Below are positions 17,562 to 27,954 of a DNA stretch of 64,000 nucleotides, piece after piece; positions within the stretch are counted from its first letter, which is position 1, and each line of letters begins with the position of its first letter. Under the pieces are notes generated by a model, which did no database searches, had not been told where the DNA came from, and saw nothing but the letters and a program-made list of their open reading frames with translations. Made by a program: the position numbers and the translations under genes. Source of the DNA: Acidimicrobiales bacterium (GTDB lineage Bacteria > Actinomycetota > Acidimicrobiia > Acidimicrobiales > Aldehydirespiratoraceae); assembly GCA_040219515.1 (NCBI GenBank), contig JAVJSI010000001.1, positions 62,001 to 126,000 of the forward strand, in the 5' to 3' direction.

Positions 17562-17609
17562 CGTGGTGGGCTCGGTGGGGATCGAACCCACGACCGAAGG
17601 ATTATGAGT
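17562..17609 (-). repeat. attL-like repeat inside the CAU tRNA gene
   Basis: The 48-bp copy that completes the functional tRNA. It spans the anticodon loop, T arm, acceptor 3' strand and CCA. It matches 12327-12374 without mismatch. Confidence 0.85.
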
Positions 17610-17640
17610 CCTCTGCTCTGACCGACTGAGCTACGAGCCC
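17564..17640 (-). tRNA. tRNA with CAU anticodon (elongator Met or lysidine-type Ile2)
   Basis: A full cloverleaf on the minus strand: acceptor GGGCTCG with CGAGCCC, D stem GCTC/GAGC, anticodon loop CTCATAA, T loop TTCGATC, discriminator A and an encoded CCA. CAU can be elongator methionine or, with lysidine at C34, isoleucine for AUA. The sequence alone does not settle which. The initiator is excluded by the normal first base pair. The 3' half is the island attachment site. Confidence 0.92.
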
Positions 17641-17680
17641 AGCGGGACCCTATCGGAGGCACCCGGGGTCGGACGCGAAG

Positions 17681-17702
17681 CGGACCGCCCGTGGGCGGTC
17701 CG
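17681..17702. terminator. Strong hairpin between two tRNA genes
   Basis: CGGACCGCCC and its complement face each other with only 2 bases between, so effectively a 9-bp stem and 4-base loop. It follows tRNA-Asn in the minus direction. No U-run follows, so it may be a weak terminator or a processing signal. Confidence 0.35.
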
Positions 17703-17720
17703 ATGCTTCTCGTGCTTCTG

Positions 17721-17796
17721 TGGCTCCGGGGGTGGGGCTCGAACCCACGACAATCCGATTAACAGTCGGATGCTCTGCCAGCTGAGCTACCCCGGA
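17721..17796 (-). tRNA. tRNA-Asn (GTT)
   Basis: Minus-strand cloverleaf with acceptor TCCGGGG/CCCCGGA, D stem GCTC/GAGC, anticodon loop CTGTTAA giving GUU, T loop TTCGAGC, discriminator G and an encoded CCA. Confidence 0.95.
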
Positions 17797-17866
17797 AGGA
17801 TCGGGATGGAGACTACCAGCAACATTTCGCCAGGCATCACGCGAATCGGTCGGAGATCCCAACAGA

Positions 17867-17910
17867 AAAAGCGAACATATGTTCGCTTTTCTTCCGCGCT
17901 CGGATAGGGT
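17867..17910 (+). promoter_or_regulatory. SOS (LexA) box and promoter of the DUF222/HNH gene
   Basis: A 24-bp perfect palindrome (17867-17890) is centred on CGAACATATGTTCG, which fits the actinobacterial/Gram-positive LexA box CGAAC-N4-GTTCG. TTCGCT (17882-17887), 17 bases and TAGGGT (17905-17910) make a plausible sigma-70 promoter overlapped by the box. DNA damage would therefore induce the downstream gene. The A- and T-flanked palindrome could also act as a hairpin terminator, but the LexA match is the better reading. Confidence 0.75.
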
Positions 17911-18008
17911 GTTCTCCATGCCGGTCGCCAGACCTGGCCCCTGACCTCGTCGGGTTTCGTCTGGTCCTTCATCCGTACTTCCCCACTGTGTTCCGAGAGG
18001 GGTGTGTC

Positions 18009-19100
18009 GTGTTCGAGGACTGGATCGACGTGTTGTCGTCATTCGACGTCGCAACCGCGGAGACCGTCACCCTTCGGAAGATGCTGGGCGGCCTGTCAAG
18101 ACTGCGTGGTGCGATCGATGCATGCGAAGCGGGGATCGCTGCGCAGTTGGGCGAGGCGTCGTTGGTGCGTGGCGCCACACGGTGCACGCAGCGGGAGGCC
18201 GACCGGGCCATCGCCCGGGGCAAGCTACTCGCCGCCGCACCTGCGGTCGCCGAGGCCTTGGCCGCTGGAGCGATCACGGGCGCCCACGTCGACACGCTGA
18301 GCCGAGCGGCCGAGCGTTCCTCGGCCGCCGCGGTCGCAGGGTCGGGGCTCTTGGCCGTTGCCGAAGGGCGTCCCGCCGACGCAATGCGCGCCCAGGTCGA
18401 CGACTTCGTGCGCACTACTGCCGCCGACGCCGATCTCGCCGAGCGGCATACCCGCCAGCGTCGCAACCGCAGTGGACATGCCTTCGCCGGTGACGAGATG
18501 GGAATCCTCCACGCCGAGTTCGACGACACCGTCTTCGGTGAGATCCGCTCGGCGATCGATACCGAAACCGATCGTCTCTATCACCTCGACGGCGGGCGCG
18601 AATGCGCCGCCGAGGTGCGCACCGCCGCTCAGCGCCGGGCCGACGCCATCGCCAACTTGCTCACTCGCACCGACCCCGAACGTGGAGGCCCGCCGGCGGT
18701 GCGCAACCAGATGCTGGTCGTTTCCCACACCGACGGCGCGGGCCACATTCCCGGCGTCGGCGCGCTTCCCCGCGCCGAGGTTGCCCGCCTCATGTGCATC
18801 TCCGATCTCTACGGCGTCGTCTTCGACACCGCCGGCCAGCCGCTCTGGCACGGCACCCGGATTCGCCTCGCCGACGACAACCAGTGGCGGGCGCTCATCG
18901 CCCGCGATGGTGGCTGCATCGGTTGCGGCGCCCATCCCTCACGATGCGAGGCACACCACGTCATCTGGCGTCGCAACCACGGGTCGACCGACATCGACAA
19001 TCTCGTGCTCGCCTGCAAGCACCACCATCACCTCATCCACGACAAGGGTTGGCGGATCATCGACGGTCCCGACGGCACACCCATGCTGGTGCCGCCGTGA
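18009..19100 (+). CDS. DUF222 and HNH endonuclease domain protein (13E12 repeat family type)
   Basis: A protein of 363 residues from GTG 18009, which has GAGAGGGG a few bases upstream. The helical DUF222 region fills about residues 1-250. The C-terminus is an HNH nuclease: CIGCGAHPSRCEAHHVIW, then HGSTDIDNLVLACKHHHHLIH, with the Cys pairs of the zinc site and the catalytic His. This family is abundant in actinobacteria. Several mycobacterial members are SOS-induced, which fits the LexA box upstream. The biological role is unclear. Confidence 0.88.
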   Translation: MFEDWIDVLSSFDVATAETVTLRKMLGGLSRLRGAIDACEAGIAAQLGEASLVRGATRCTQREADRAIARGKLLAAAPAVAEALAAGAITGAHVDTLSRAAERSSAAAVAGSGLLAVAEGRPADAMRAQVDDFVRTTAADADLAERHTRQRRNRSGHAFAGDEMGILHAEFDDTVFGEIRSAIDTETDRLYHLDGGRECAAEVRTAAQRRADAIANLLTRTDPERGGPPAVRNQMLVVSHTDGAGHIPGVGALPRAEVARLMCISDLYGVVFDTAGQPLWHGTRIRLADDNQWRALIARDGGCIGCGAHPSRCEAHHVIWRRNHGSTDIDNLVLACKHHHHLIHDKGWRIIDGPDGTPMLVPP

Positions 19101-19147
19101 CCATCTCCGCTCCACGATCGGGGCCGGGGCCGGCAGCCCGGGATGGG

Positions 19148-20517
<1,370 letters not shown>

Positions 20518-20521
<4 letters not shown>

Positions 20522-22407
20522 GCGCCCTTCCCCTCCTCGTAGCTGATGAGCCACGGTAGCAACCGACCGATGCCGCCTTCCCGCGTCTCGCGTTCATCGA
20601 GCTCTTCGATCAGCAGTTTCAAGGGGCCGATCGACGACACGGCGTAGCGTTTCTGGGCGTCGGTCGAGTCGAGGGCCCGCTGGCTCCGACGGAGGTCGTC
20701 GAGCGCTCGGCGCCCGGCCAGGCGGCCGAGTCCGGCAAGTACGTCGTCGGTGTCGGCGTCGGAGGGGTCGACGGCGAGACGGCGCAGCAACGAGGCAGCC
20801 CGCTCCCCTGCCCGGTCACCCGCGCCGAGCAGACCGCCCTCGGAAAGCGCCATGAACGCCTCGCGCCGGATCGGGTCGCCGAACAGCAGCGGATGGAGGC
20901 GGGTGGCGTCCTCCGGCCGGTGGATGGCGAGACGTAGAGCCTCGTCCTCGGCCGCGGTGCCGGCGTGTTCGGTCTCGATCAGCAGGTCGCCCGGCATCGG
21001 GTCCTGCGCATCGTCGCCGTAGCCGTCGCTGTACCCGTCGTAGGAATCGACCGGCGGGGAGGACTCGCGATCGCGGCGCTCGTCGCGTCGACGAGCGGGC
21101 ACGGTCTCGCGCTCGACCGCTTTCTGGCGGGGTGCGGAGGCCAGCTCGCGCAGGCGGGAGAGATCGACTCGACAACGGTCGGCCACCTCGAGCAGGTAGG
21201 CATCGCGGACCAGCGGGTCGGGGTGTTCGGTGAGCACGTCGAGCGCAGCCTCGGCCGTGCGGGCTCGGCCCTCGACCGACGACATGTCGCCCGCCCGGAG
21301 CACGCGCTCGAGGCGAAAACTCAGGAACGGAATCGCCTCGTCGACGGCCCGTTGGAGCTCGACGGGGTCCTCGCGGGCGAGGTCGGCCGGGTCGACCCCG
21401 GCCGGCAGGTCGGCGACCCGCACCTCGAGCTCGTGTTCGCGCTCCCACTCGTAGACACGGGCTGCGGCGGCGAGCCCCGCGGCATCCGCATCGAAGGCCA
21501 GCACCAGGCGGCTGGCCGAGAACCGCTTGAGCAGCTTCACGTGGTCCTCGGTCATCGCCGTGCCACAGGTCGCCACCGCCCGGGGGATGCCCGCCTCGGC
21601 GAAGCCGATCACATCGGTGTAGCCCTCGCAGATGATCGCCTCGCCCGCCTTGACGATTCCTTCGCGGTGGGTGTGGAGTCCGTAGAGCACCCGACTCTTG
21701 TCGTAGACGGCGGCCTCGGTGGTGGTGTTCTTGTACTTGGAGCCTTCGTGACCAGGCAGGATGCGGCCACCGAACCCCACTGGGTCGCCGCGTTCGTCCT
21801 GGATGGGGAACATCACTCGGGCCCGGAAGGCGTCTTGTTGGCGCCCGGCCTTGTTGACGAAACCGAGCCCGCTGTCGCGCAGTGCGTCGGCGCTCAGGCG
21901 CAGGTGACGGGCCAGCTGGTCCCAGTCGTCAGGTGCCCAACCGATCTGGTAGCGCCGCACCACGTCGCCGTCGTAGCCCCGCGACCGCAGGTAGCTGCGC
22001 GCCTCGCCGGCATCGGGCGAGGTGAGTAATCGGTCGTGATAGAACGCGGCGGCCTTCTCGACCGCATCGAGCAGGCCCTTCTTGCGTTGCCGCTGCGAAC
22101 CCTCGTCCTTCGACGTGTAGCGCAGCTCGATGCCGTAGCGCGACGCCAGCGACTCGACCGCACCGGCGAAGTCCAGATTGTCCATCTCCTGCACGAACGT
22201 GATGGCGTCGCCACTGCGCTGACAGCCGAAACAGAAGTAGACGCCCTTCTCGGGGCTGACCGACAGCGACGGCGTGCGCTCGCCGTGCATGGGGCAGCGA
22301 GCCATCCACTGACGCCCGGCCCGCTTGATCTCGGTGTGCTCGCCGATGAGCGCCACGAGGTCGGCCGATGACCTGACCTTCGCGATGTCATCGTCGTGAA
22401 TACCCAT
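20518..22407 (-). CDS. dnaG: DNA primase
   Basis: A protein of 629 residues. The N-terminal zinc site is [10 protein letters not shown] with CFGC. The RNA-polymerase core follows with the TOPRIM motifs [18 protein letters not shown] and [10 protein letters not shown]. The C-terminal part after about residue 430 is variable, with a Tyr/Gly/Asp-rich linker ([13 protein letters not shown]), and ends in the helicase-binding helices. It makes RNA primers at the replication fork. TAGCTT stands 8 nt before the ATG, suggesting a leaderless message. Confidence 0.96.
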
Positions 22408-22476
22408 TGGTTCGCAAGCTAGCAGTGCCCCCTGACGTGCGACCCATGGGATCGGGGATGACAGGATGGTCGATCC

Positions 22477-23787
22477 ATGTCTCTCCCGCTGCGCAACAAG
22501 CTGGTCGGTCTCGCCGCACTGGTGTCGTTCGCGCTGGTGATCGCCCTCACCGGTGACGACCGCTCGCCCGCCGACAGCACCGCGCCGAGCCCGGCCAGCA
22601 CCCTTCCGACGACCACCCTTCCGACCACCACCCTTCCGACCATCTCCCTGCCGAGTGCTCCCACCACCACGACGACCGATCCACGGATCCTCACGATGAC
22701 CGCGCAGGTCGACGAGCTGGTGGCCGACGCCACGCCGAAGGAGCTGGCGTACCGCCTCGTGGTCACCGGCCTCGATGGCGCCGAGCTCGGCGCCCAGCTC
22801 GAGGACACCGTCGGATCGGTCTGCGTCGGCGGCGTGTTCCTCACCGAGTCCAGGGACAACTGGGTGCCCGAGGACGACCCGGCGGCCTTTCGGGCTGCCG
22901 TCGACGACCTCGATGAGCGGGTGTGGGGCACGCGGTGCACCTTCCGCCCCCTGATCACGACTGATGCCGAGCTCGGCGAGGTCATCCGCGTGCCCGCCGA
23001 CTCACCGGCCGCGGCGCCCTCCTGGGCCGTCCGCTACATCGAGGGCGAGCCCTACAACGTGCTGCTCGACCTCCAGGAGCAGAGCTTCACCTACGCCACC
23101 GCGCTGAGAGAGCTGGGAATCGACGTCAACTTCGGCGCCGTTGCCGACGTCGACACCGCGCCCGACCATTTCATGGCCCGCCGGGGTCGCTCCTTCGGCG
23201 GCGACCCCGGGATCGTGGCCTCGCTGTCGAGCGCAGTGGTCCAGGGCCACTGTGCTGCCGGCCTCGCCGCCACCCTCAAGCACTTCCCGAACCAGGGGGC
23301 CACGTTCGAAGACCCGCACGCCGAGCGCAGCACCGCCGTGGGCGGCGTCGACCACTGGGAGACGACCGGCCGTCTCCCCTACGAGACCACCAGCGCACCC
23401 CTCGTGATGACGGGTCACATCTTCATGGACATCGACCCGGACCTCCCGGCGTCGATGTCGGCGACGGTCACCACCGGGCTCCTCCGCGACGAGCTCGGCT
23501 ACGACGGCGTGGTGATCACCGATGACCTGTCCACCATGCGCGGCGCCATCGACGTGATCGCCGAGCCCGGCGAGCGTGCCGTCGCCGCCATCCGCGCCGG
23601 GGCCGACCTCGTGCTCTTCGTGGTCGACGACGACATCGCGCCGGTCGTCGAAGCACTGTCGACCGAGATGGAGACCGATCCGGCGTTCGAGCTCCGGGCC
23701 CGCGACAGCGTTCGCCGTGCCCTGATGCTGCGCCTCGCGTTGACCGACCCCGGGCTCTTCCCGCTCTGCGGGAGCCCGAACTCCTAG
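22477..23787 (+). CDS. Glycoside hydrolase family 3 protein (beta-N-acetylhexosaminidase-like)
   Basis: A protein of 436 residues. A membrane anchor or signal at residues 8-25 is followed by a Thr/Pro-rich stretch with TLPTT repeats. The GH3 barrel includes LKHFPNQGATFEDPH, matching the NagZ signature KHFPGHG...DSH with two changes, and VITDDLSTMRGA, where the second Asp would be the nucleophile. NagZ-like enzymes cut N-acetylglucosamine from wall fragments. The changes around the glycine-rich loop make the substrate uncertain. It is probably on the cell surface. Confidence 0.8.
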   Translation: MSLPLRNKLVGLAALVSFALVIALTGDDRSPADSTAPSPASTLPTTTLPTTTLPTISLPSAPTTTTTDPRILTMTAQVDELVADATPKELAYRLVVTGLDGAELGAQLEDTVGSVCVGGVFLTESRDNWVPEDDPAAFRAAVDDLDERVWGTRCTFRPLITTDAELGEVIRVPADSPAAAPSWAVRYIEGEPYNVLLDLQEQSFTYATALRELGIDVNFGAVADVDTAPDHFMARRGRSFGGDPGIVASLSSAVVQGHCAAGLAATLKHFPNQGATFEDPHAERSTAVGGVDHWETTGRLPYETTSAPLVMTGHIFMDIDPDLPASMSATVTTGLLRDELGYDGVVITDDLSTMRGAIDVIAEPGERAVAAIRAGADLVLFVVDDDIAPVVEALSTEMETDPAFELRARDSVRRALMLRLALTDPGLFPLCGSPNS

Positions 23788-23796
23788 CCCGGACCC

Positions 23797-25113
23797 CTAG
23801 CCCAGGCGTTCGGCCAGGTAGCCCTCGAGCTGGTCGAGGCTCACGCGGTCCTGCTCGCGGCTGTCGCGTTCGCGCACGGTCACGGCGCGGTCCTCGAGCG
23901 TGTCGAAGTCGACGGTGATGCAGAACGGGGTGCCGATCTCGTCCTGGCGGGCGTAGCGCTTGCCGATCGACTGGGTCTCGTCGTAGTCGGCCATCCAACG
24001 ACCCTTGACCGCGTCGAACACCTCGAGGGCGGTCGGCGTGAGCGTGTCCTTCTTGCTCAACGGCAACACCGCGACCTTGTAGGGCGCCAGGCGATGGTCG
24101 AGACGCAGCACCGTGCGGGTGTCGTCGTTGACCGTCTCCTCGTCGTAGGCGGCCATGAGGAATGCCATCGCCGTGCGGGTGGCGCCGGCCGCGGGCTCGA
24201 TCACGTGGGGCGTGTAGCGCTCACCGGAGGCCTGATCGAAGTAGTCGAGCTTCTCGCCGGATGCGTTGGCGTGTTGGGTGAGGTCGAAGTCGCCGCGATT
24301 GGCGATGCCCTCGAGCTCGTCCCAACCCCAAGGGAACAGGAACTCGACGTCGGAGGTGCCCGACGAGTAGTGGCTGAGCTCATCATCGTCGTGGGGACGC
24401 AGGCGCACGGAGTCGGCCGGCATGCCGAGGTCGAGATACCAGTCCATGCGGGCCTGGCACCAGTACTCGTACCACTGCTGCGCCTCGTCGGGCGGCACGA
24501 AGAACTCCATCTCCATCTGCTCGAACTCGCGGGTGCGAAAGACGAAGTTGCCGGGGGTTATCTCGTTGCGGAACGACTTGCCGATCTGGGCGATGCCGAA
24601 CGGTGGCTTCTTGCGGCTCGTGTTGAGCACGTTGGCGAAGTTGATGAACATGCCCTGCGCCGTCTCGGGTCGCAGATAGACCTCGGCGGCGGAGTCGACC
24701 ACCGGCCCGGCGTTGGTCTTGAACATCAGGTTGAACTCGCGGGCTTCGGTGAACGAACCCGAAGTGCCACAGGTGGGACAGGTGTTCGGATCGTCGAGCT
24801 TGTCGAGTCGGTGACGGGCATTGCAGTTGGTGCAGTCGACCAGCGGATCGGAGAAGTTCGAAAGGTGACCCGAAGCCTGCCAGACCTGCGGCGGCGACAG
24901 CACCGACGCGTCGAGCCCCACTACGTCGTGGCGCATCTGGACCATGTCTCGCCACCACGCGTCCTTGACGTTGCGGAGCAACAGCACGCCGAGCGGTCCG
25001 TAGTCGTAGGTCGACCGGAATCCGCCGTAGATCTCCGCCGACTGGAACACGAATCCCCGGCGTTTGGAGAGGTTCACGATCTTGTCGAAAAGCTGCGGAT
25101 CGGCGTCAGGCAT
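23797..25113 (-). CDS. glyQS: Glycyl-tRNA synthetase (single-chain alpha2 type)
   Basis: A protein of 438 residues beginning [20 protein letters not shown]. Class II motifs are seen in [20 protein letters not shown] (motif 1 region), [20 protein letters not shown] (motif 2) and the C-terminal anticodon-binding domain from about residue 345. Zinc ligands are CTNC and CPTC. A TAGTCT box 7 nt before ATG 25113 supports this start over the one at 25221. It charges tRNA-Gly in the cytoplasm. Confidence 0.95.
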   Translation of the reverse strand: MPDADPQLFDKIVNLSKRRGFVFQSAEIYGGFRSTYDYGPLGVLLLRNVKDAWWRDMVQMRHDVVGLDASVLSPPQVWQASGHLSNFSDPLVDCTNCNARHRLDKLDDPNTCPTCGTSGSFTEAREFNLMFKTNAGPVVDSAAEVYLRPETAQGMFINFANVLNTSRKKPPFGIAQIGKSFRNEITPGNFVFRTREFEQMEMEFFVPPDEAQQWYEYWCQARMDWYLDLGMPADSVRLRPHDDDELSHYSSGTSDVEFLFPWGWDELEGIANRGDFDLTQHANASGEKLDYFDQASGERYTPHVIEPAAGATRTAMAFLMAAYDEETVNDDTRTVLRLDHRLAPYKVAVLPLSKKDTLTPTALEVFDAVKGRWMADYDETQSIGKRYARQDEIGTPFCITVDFDTLEDRAVTVRERDSREQDRVSLDQLEGYLAERLG

Positions 25114-25150
25114 GGCGACGAGACTACCGGCGACGTGCGAGCATGGACCC

Positions 25151-26383
25151 GTGACTGCACAGACCCCACTGCCACCGACGACGCCGCCCGCGATGCCTCC
25201 CACTGATCCCACCGCTGTCATCGGCCGTCGGATCCTCGCCTACATCATCGACGCCGCCATCCTGATCGTGTTGGTCGTGGTGTTGTTCGCGAGCCTGGCG
25301 TCGTCGGAGGAGCTCGGCTCGGCGCTCGAGGCCGAACTCACCTGCGACCTCATCAACGACACCGACACCGGTTTTCTCTGTATTGCGTTCGACAACACGG
25401 TCATGCTGCTCGAGGACAGCGACTTCGGGCTGCTGCTCGGCATCGGCGTGCTCTATCTCTTCGTCGTCCATCTCCTCCTCCCGGCCATGACCGGATTCAA
25501 CCCCGGCAAGGCGCTGGTCGGGCTGCGAATCGTGAAACAGGACACGTTCGAGCTGGCGGGGTTCGTTCCCAACCTGCTGCGGTGGGTCCTCTGGCTCGTC
25601 GACGGCATCCCCGGTGGTGTGCTGTTCCCGCTCGTCGGCCTCATCACCGGTGTGTCGAGCAGCGGCCATCGCCGCGTGGGCGACATGGCGGCCAACACCC
25701 TGGTCATCGACAAGAAATGGGTCGGCCAGCCGCTCCCGATCAGCGGTGTGAACACCGTCGCCCCGGTCGGCTACGCACCGTCGCCCCCGGTCGGTGCCCC
25801 GCCGCCGCCGCCGAGCGGTTTCGCGCCGCCGCCGCCCTCGGGCACCACCATGGGCGCGACACCGCCGCCACCCCCGCAGACGTTCCCGTCCACGCCCCCA
25901 CCGCCTGCGTCCGCGGCACCGCCGGTGTTCCCACCGCCCGCCCCGTCGGCCAGCCCCGCACCTCCTCCGCCCGCCGACACCACCCCGCCACCGCCGCCGA
26001 GCGACTACCGCGACCCGGGATCCATCGCGCCGCCGGCAGTGACACCGCCGGCGCCCCCGACCGGCGAAACCGAGTCCGCCGACGCGGGATCCGATGGCGA
26101 CGATTCCGGGGGCCTCGAACCCGAGACCATCGAACCCGAGGTCATGGAACCGGAGATCATCGAACCCGAGCTTCCCGAGGCGCGGGCCGACGCAACCGCA
26201 GCGATCATGCCCGACCCACCGGCACCGGCACCGCCGGTCGCCGAGACGCCTGTGCCCCAGCCGGGTGTGGACGCACCGCAGTGGGACGAGGCCCGCGACA
26301 CCTACATCCAGTGGGACGCCGAACTCGGCGAGTGGATGGAGTGGAGCGAGGCCACCGGGGCCTGGATCCCGATCTCCCGGTAG
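25151..26383 (+). CDS. RDD-family membrane protein with long Pro-rich tail
   Basis: A protein of 410 residues from GTG 25151. Residues about 25-190 form the RDD domain: [20 protein letters not shown] with the RRxxAxxxD start, then two further membrane segments and [12 protein letters not shown]. Residues about 200-300 are Pro/Ala rich with PPPPPSG-type units, followed by acidic repeats of EPE-x-x/EPE. The tail ends in a Trp-rich segment ([14 protein letters not shown]). RDD proteins are of largely unknown function. The tail would be cytoplasmic or external depending on topology. Confidence 0.8.
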   Translation: MTAQTPLPPTTPPAMPPTDPTAVIGRRILAYIIDAAILIVLVVVLFASLASSEELGSALEAELTCDLINDTDTGFLCIAFDNTVMLLEDSDFGLLLGIGVLYLFVVHLLLPAMTGFNPGKALVGLRIVKQDTFELAGFVPNLLRWVLWLVDGIPGGVLFPLVGLITGVSSSGHRRVGDMAANTLVIDKKWVGQPLPISGVNTVAPVGYAPSPPVGAPPPPPSGFAPPPPSGTTMGATPPPPPQTFPSTPPPPASAAPPVFPPPAPSASPAPPPPADTTPPPPPSDYRDPGSIAPPAVTPPAPPTGETESADAGSDGDDSGGLEPETIEPEVMEPEIIEPELPEARADATAAIMPDPPAPAPPVAETPVPQPGVDAPQWDEARDTYIQWDAELGEWMEWSEATGAWIPISR

Positions 26384-26407
26384 CGCAGCTCGGGCGGCCG
26401 CGCCGGC

Positions 26408-27133
26408 TCAGGTCGGATGCTGCTCCAGCACCGCCACCGACCGGAGGCGCCGCTCCAAGTGGTGCTCGAGCAGTGCGGTGGCCAACATGTCGACCTCGCC
26501 GGTTGCCGGCCCCACCGGCTCCTCGAGCACGCCGGCGAGCCTGCCGCCGAGCACCCGGCGCATCAGCACGAGCGCACCATCGGAGATCGGGCGCCCACGC
26601 CGACAGTCGTTGCAGCGCACCCCACCATCGTCGAAGTCGAACGCGGCGAACGGGCCGTCGCTTCCGCACTCGATACAGAGGTCGAGTGCCGGTTGCACGC
26701 CCTCGTGGGCCAGCAGCTTCAGGAAGAACGCGGCCACGACCAGCGCCGAGTCGCGCTGGTTGAGCGTGCGGAGGGCCCGGACGAGCATCACGTGCAGCAC
26801 CCGGTCGGGTTCGCGATCCTGGGCGACCTGATCGACGGCTTCGAGCATCGCCTCGGCTCGGGCGAACCGATCGGAGTCCTCGCGCAGGGTGGCGAACCGG
26901 TCGACCGTTTCGACCTGCGTGATCGTGTCGAGATCACCGCGGCCCCGATACAGCTGGATGGCCACATGGCTCAGCGGTTCGAGGCGGGCCCCGAACTTCG
27001 ACTTCGTCCGGCGCACACCCTTGGCGACGCCCCGCACCTTGCCGTGATCATGGGTGTGCAGGCTGATGATGCGATCCGCCTCGCCGAGCTTCCAGGACCG
27101 GAGCACGACGGCGTGGTCGCGGTAGAGCGCCAT
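26408..27133 (-). CDS. recO: DNA repair protein RecO
   Basis: A protein of 241 residues starting MALYRDHAVVLRSWKLGEADRI, the typical OB-fold opening with the family LGEADRI. TKSKFGARLEPLSHV follows. A zinc site is formed by CIEC and CNDC at about residues 165-190. RecO loads RecA with RecR and anneals single strands. The ATG lies just 4 bp after the uppS stop, so the pair is an operon. An in-frame ATG at 27175 lies inside uppS and is less likely. Confidence 0.92.
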   Translation of the reverse strand: MALYRDHAVVLRSWKLGEADRIISLHTHDHGKVRGVAKGVRRTKSKFGARLEPLSHVAIQLYRGRGDLDTITQVETVDRFATLREDSDRFARAEAMLEAVDQVAQDREPDRVLHVMLVRALRTLNQRDSALVVAAFFLKLLAHEGVQPALDLCIECGSDGPFAAFDFDDGGVRCNDCRRGRPISDGALVLMRRVLGGRLAGVLEEPVGPATGEVDMLATALLEHHLERRLRSVAVLEQHPT

Positions 27134-27137
27134 GGGT

Positions 27138-27863
27138 TCAGCCCCCGCCGTTGACGCCGCCGAAGCGACGCTCACGTTCCTGGAACTCGCCGATGGCGCC
27201 GAACAGCTCGTTGCGCTGAAACGCCGGCCATGGCGTGTCGGTGAAGATCAGCTCGCTGTAGGCGAGCTCCCAGAGCAGGAAGTTCGAGATGCGGAACTCA
27301 CCCGAGGTGCGGATGACCAGGTCGGGATCGGGCATCTCGGGGTCGTAGAGATGCTCGGCGATGGTCTTCTCGGTGATCTTCTTCGGGGCGATGCCGCTCG
27401 CCGCGATCTCACGAACCGCGTCGACGATCTCGGCCCGTCCGCCGTAGTTGAACGCGATCGTGAAGGTGAGCTTGCGGTTGTTCTTCGTGAGCTCCGAGGA
27501 CTCGTTCATGCGCTTGATCAGCCGTTTCGGCACTCGCCAGTCGCGGCGGCCGATGAAGCGAATGCGCACGCCCCGCTCGTCGAGTTCGTCACGACGACGC
27601 AGGAGGATCTCCTCGTTGAAGTTGATGAGGAAGCGGACCTCGTCCTTGGGTCGGCGCCAGTTCTCGGTGCTGAACGCGTAGACCGTCAGCCATTCGACCC
27701 CGGCGTCGAGGCAGCCGTCGACGACCTCGAACAGCGAATGTTCCCCCGCCTTGTGGCCTTCGGTGCGAGGCAGATTCTGTGCCTGTGCCCATCGCCCGTT
27801 GCCGTCCATCACGCAGGCGACGTGGCGGGGGATCCGTTCCGGATCGAGATCTTCGAGGCGCAC
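27138..27863 (-). CDS. uppS: Isoprenyl (undecaprenyl) diphosphate synthase
   Basis: A protein of 241 residues from GTG 27863. It has HVACVMDGNGRWAQ with the catalytic Asp, GHKAGEHSLFEVVDGC, YAFSTENW and the closing PDLVIRTSGEFRISNFLLW. It adds cis-isoprene units to make the lipid carrier for wall synthesis. A TAGGTT box lies 6 nt before the start. It is followed by recO. Confidence 0.94.
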   Translation of the reverse strand: MRLEDLDPERIPRHVACVMDGNGRWAQAQNLPRTEGHKAGEHSLFEVVDGCLDAGVEWLTVYAFSTENWRRPKDEVRFLINFNEEILLRRRDELDERGVRIRFIGRRDWRVPKRLIKRMNESSELTKNNRKLTFTIAFNYGGRAEIVDAVREIAASGIAPKKITEKTIAEHLYDPEMPDPDLVIRTSGEFRISNFLLWELAYSELIFTDTPWPAFQRNELFGAIGEFQERERRFGGVNGGG

Positions 27864-27954
27864 CCCGCGAACCTACCGGCTCATCCGTTCCGGGTGGTGC
27901 TGGCTAGGATCCGCCCGGCGATGATGACCCACACGACCCGGAAGCCATGACGAC

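Larger units (their letters stand above)
12327..17609. mobile_element. 5.2 kb integrated island at a tRNA gene, without its own integrase
   Basis: A 48-bp sequence occurs twice in the same orientation, at 12327-12374 and 17562-17609. The right copy is the 3' part of the intact CAU tRNA gene, and the left copy is an orphan 3' fragment that matches no 5' half. This is the expected footprint of site-specific integration by a tyrosine recombinase into a tRNA gene. The interior carries seven items: a Cys-rich protein, a coiled-coil lipoprotein, a membrane protein, a DUF3883 nuclease-like protein, a MazG-like protein, an IS3 remnant and a HEPN/zinc protein. I find no integrase or excisionase, so it is either decayed or moved in trans. 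Confidence 0.8.

Noticed and set aside
17867-17890. Rho-independent terminator reading of the A/T-flanked palindrome
   Set aside because: The core is an exact LexA consensus and it overlaps a good promoter. A terminator role is possible but not needed.
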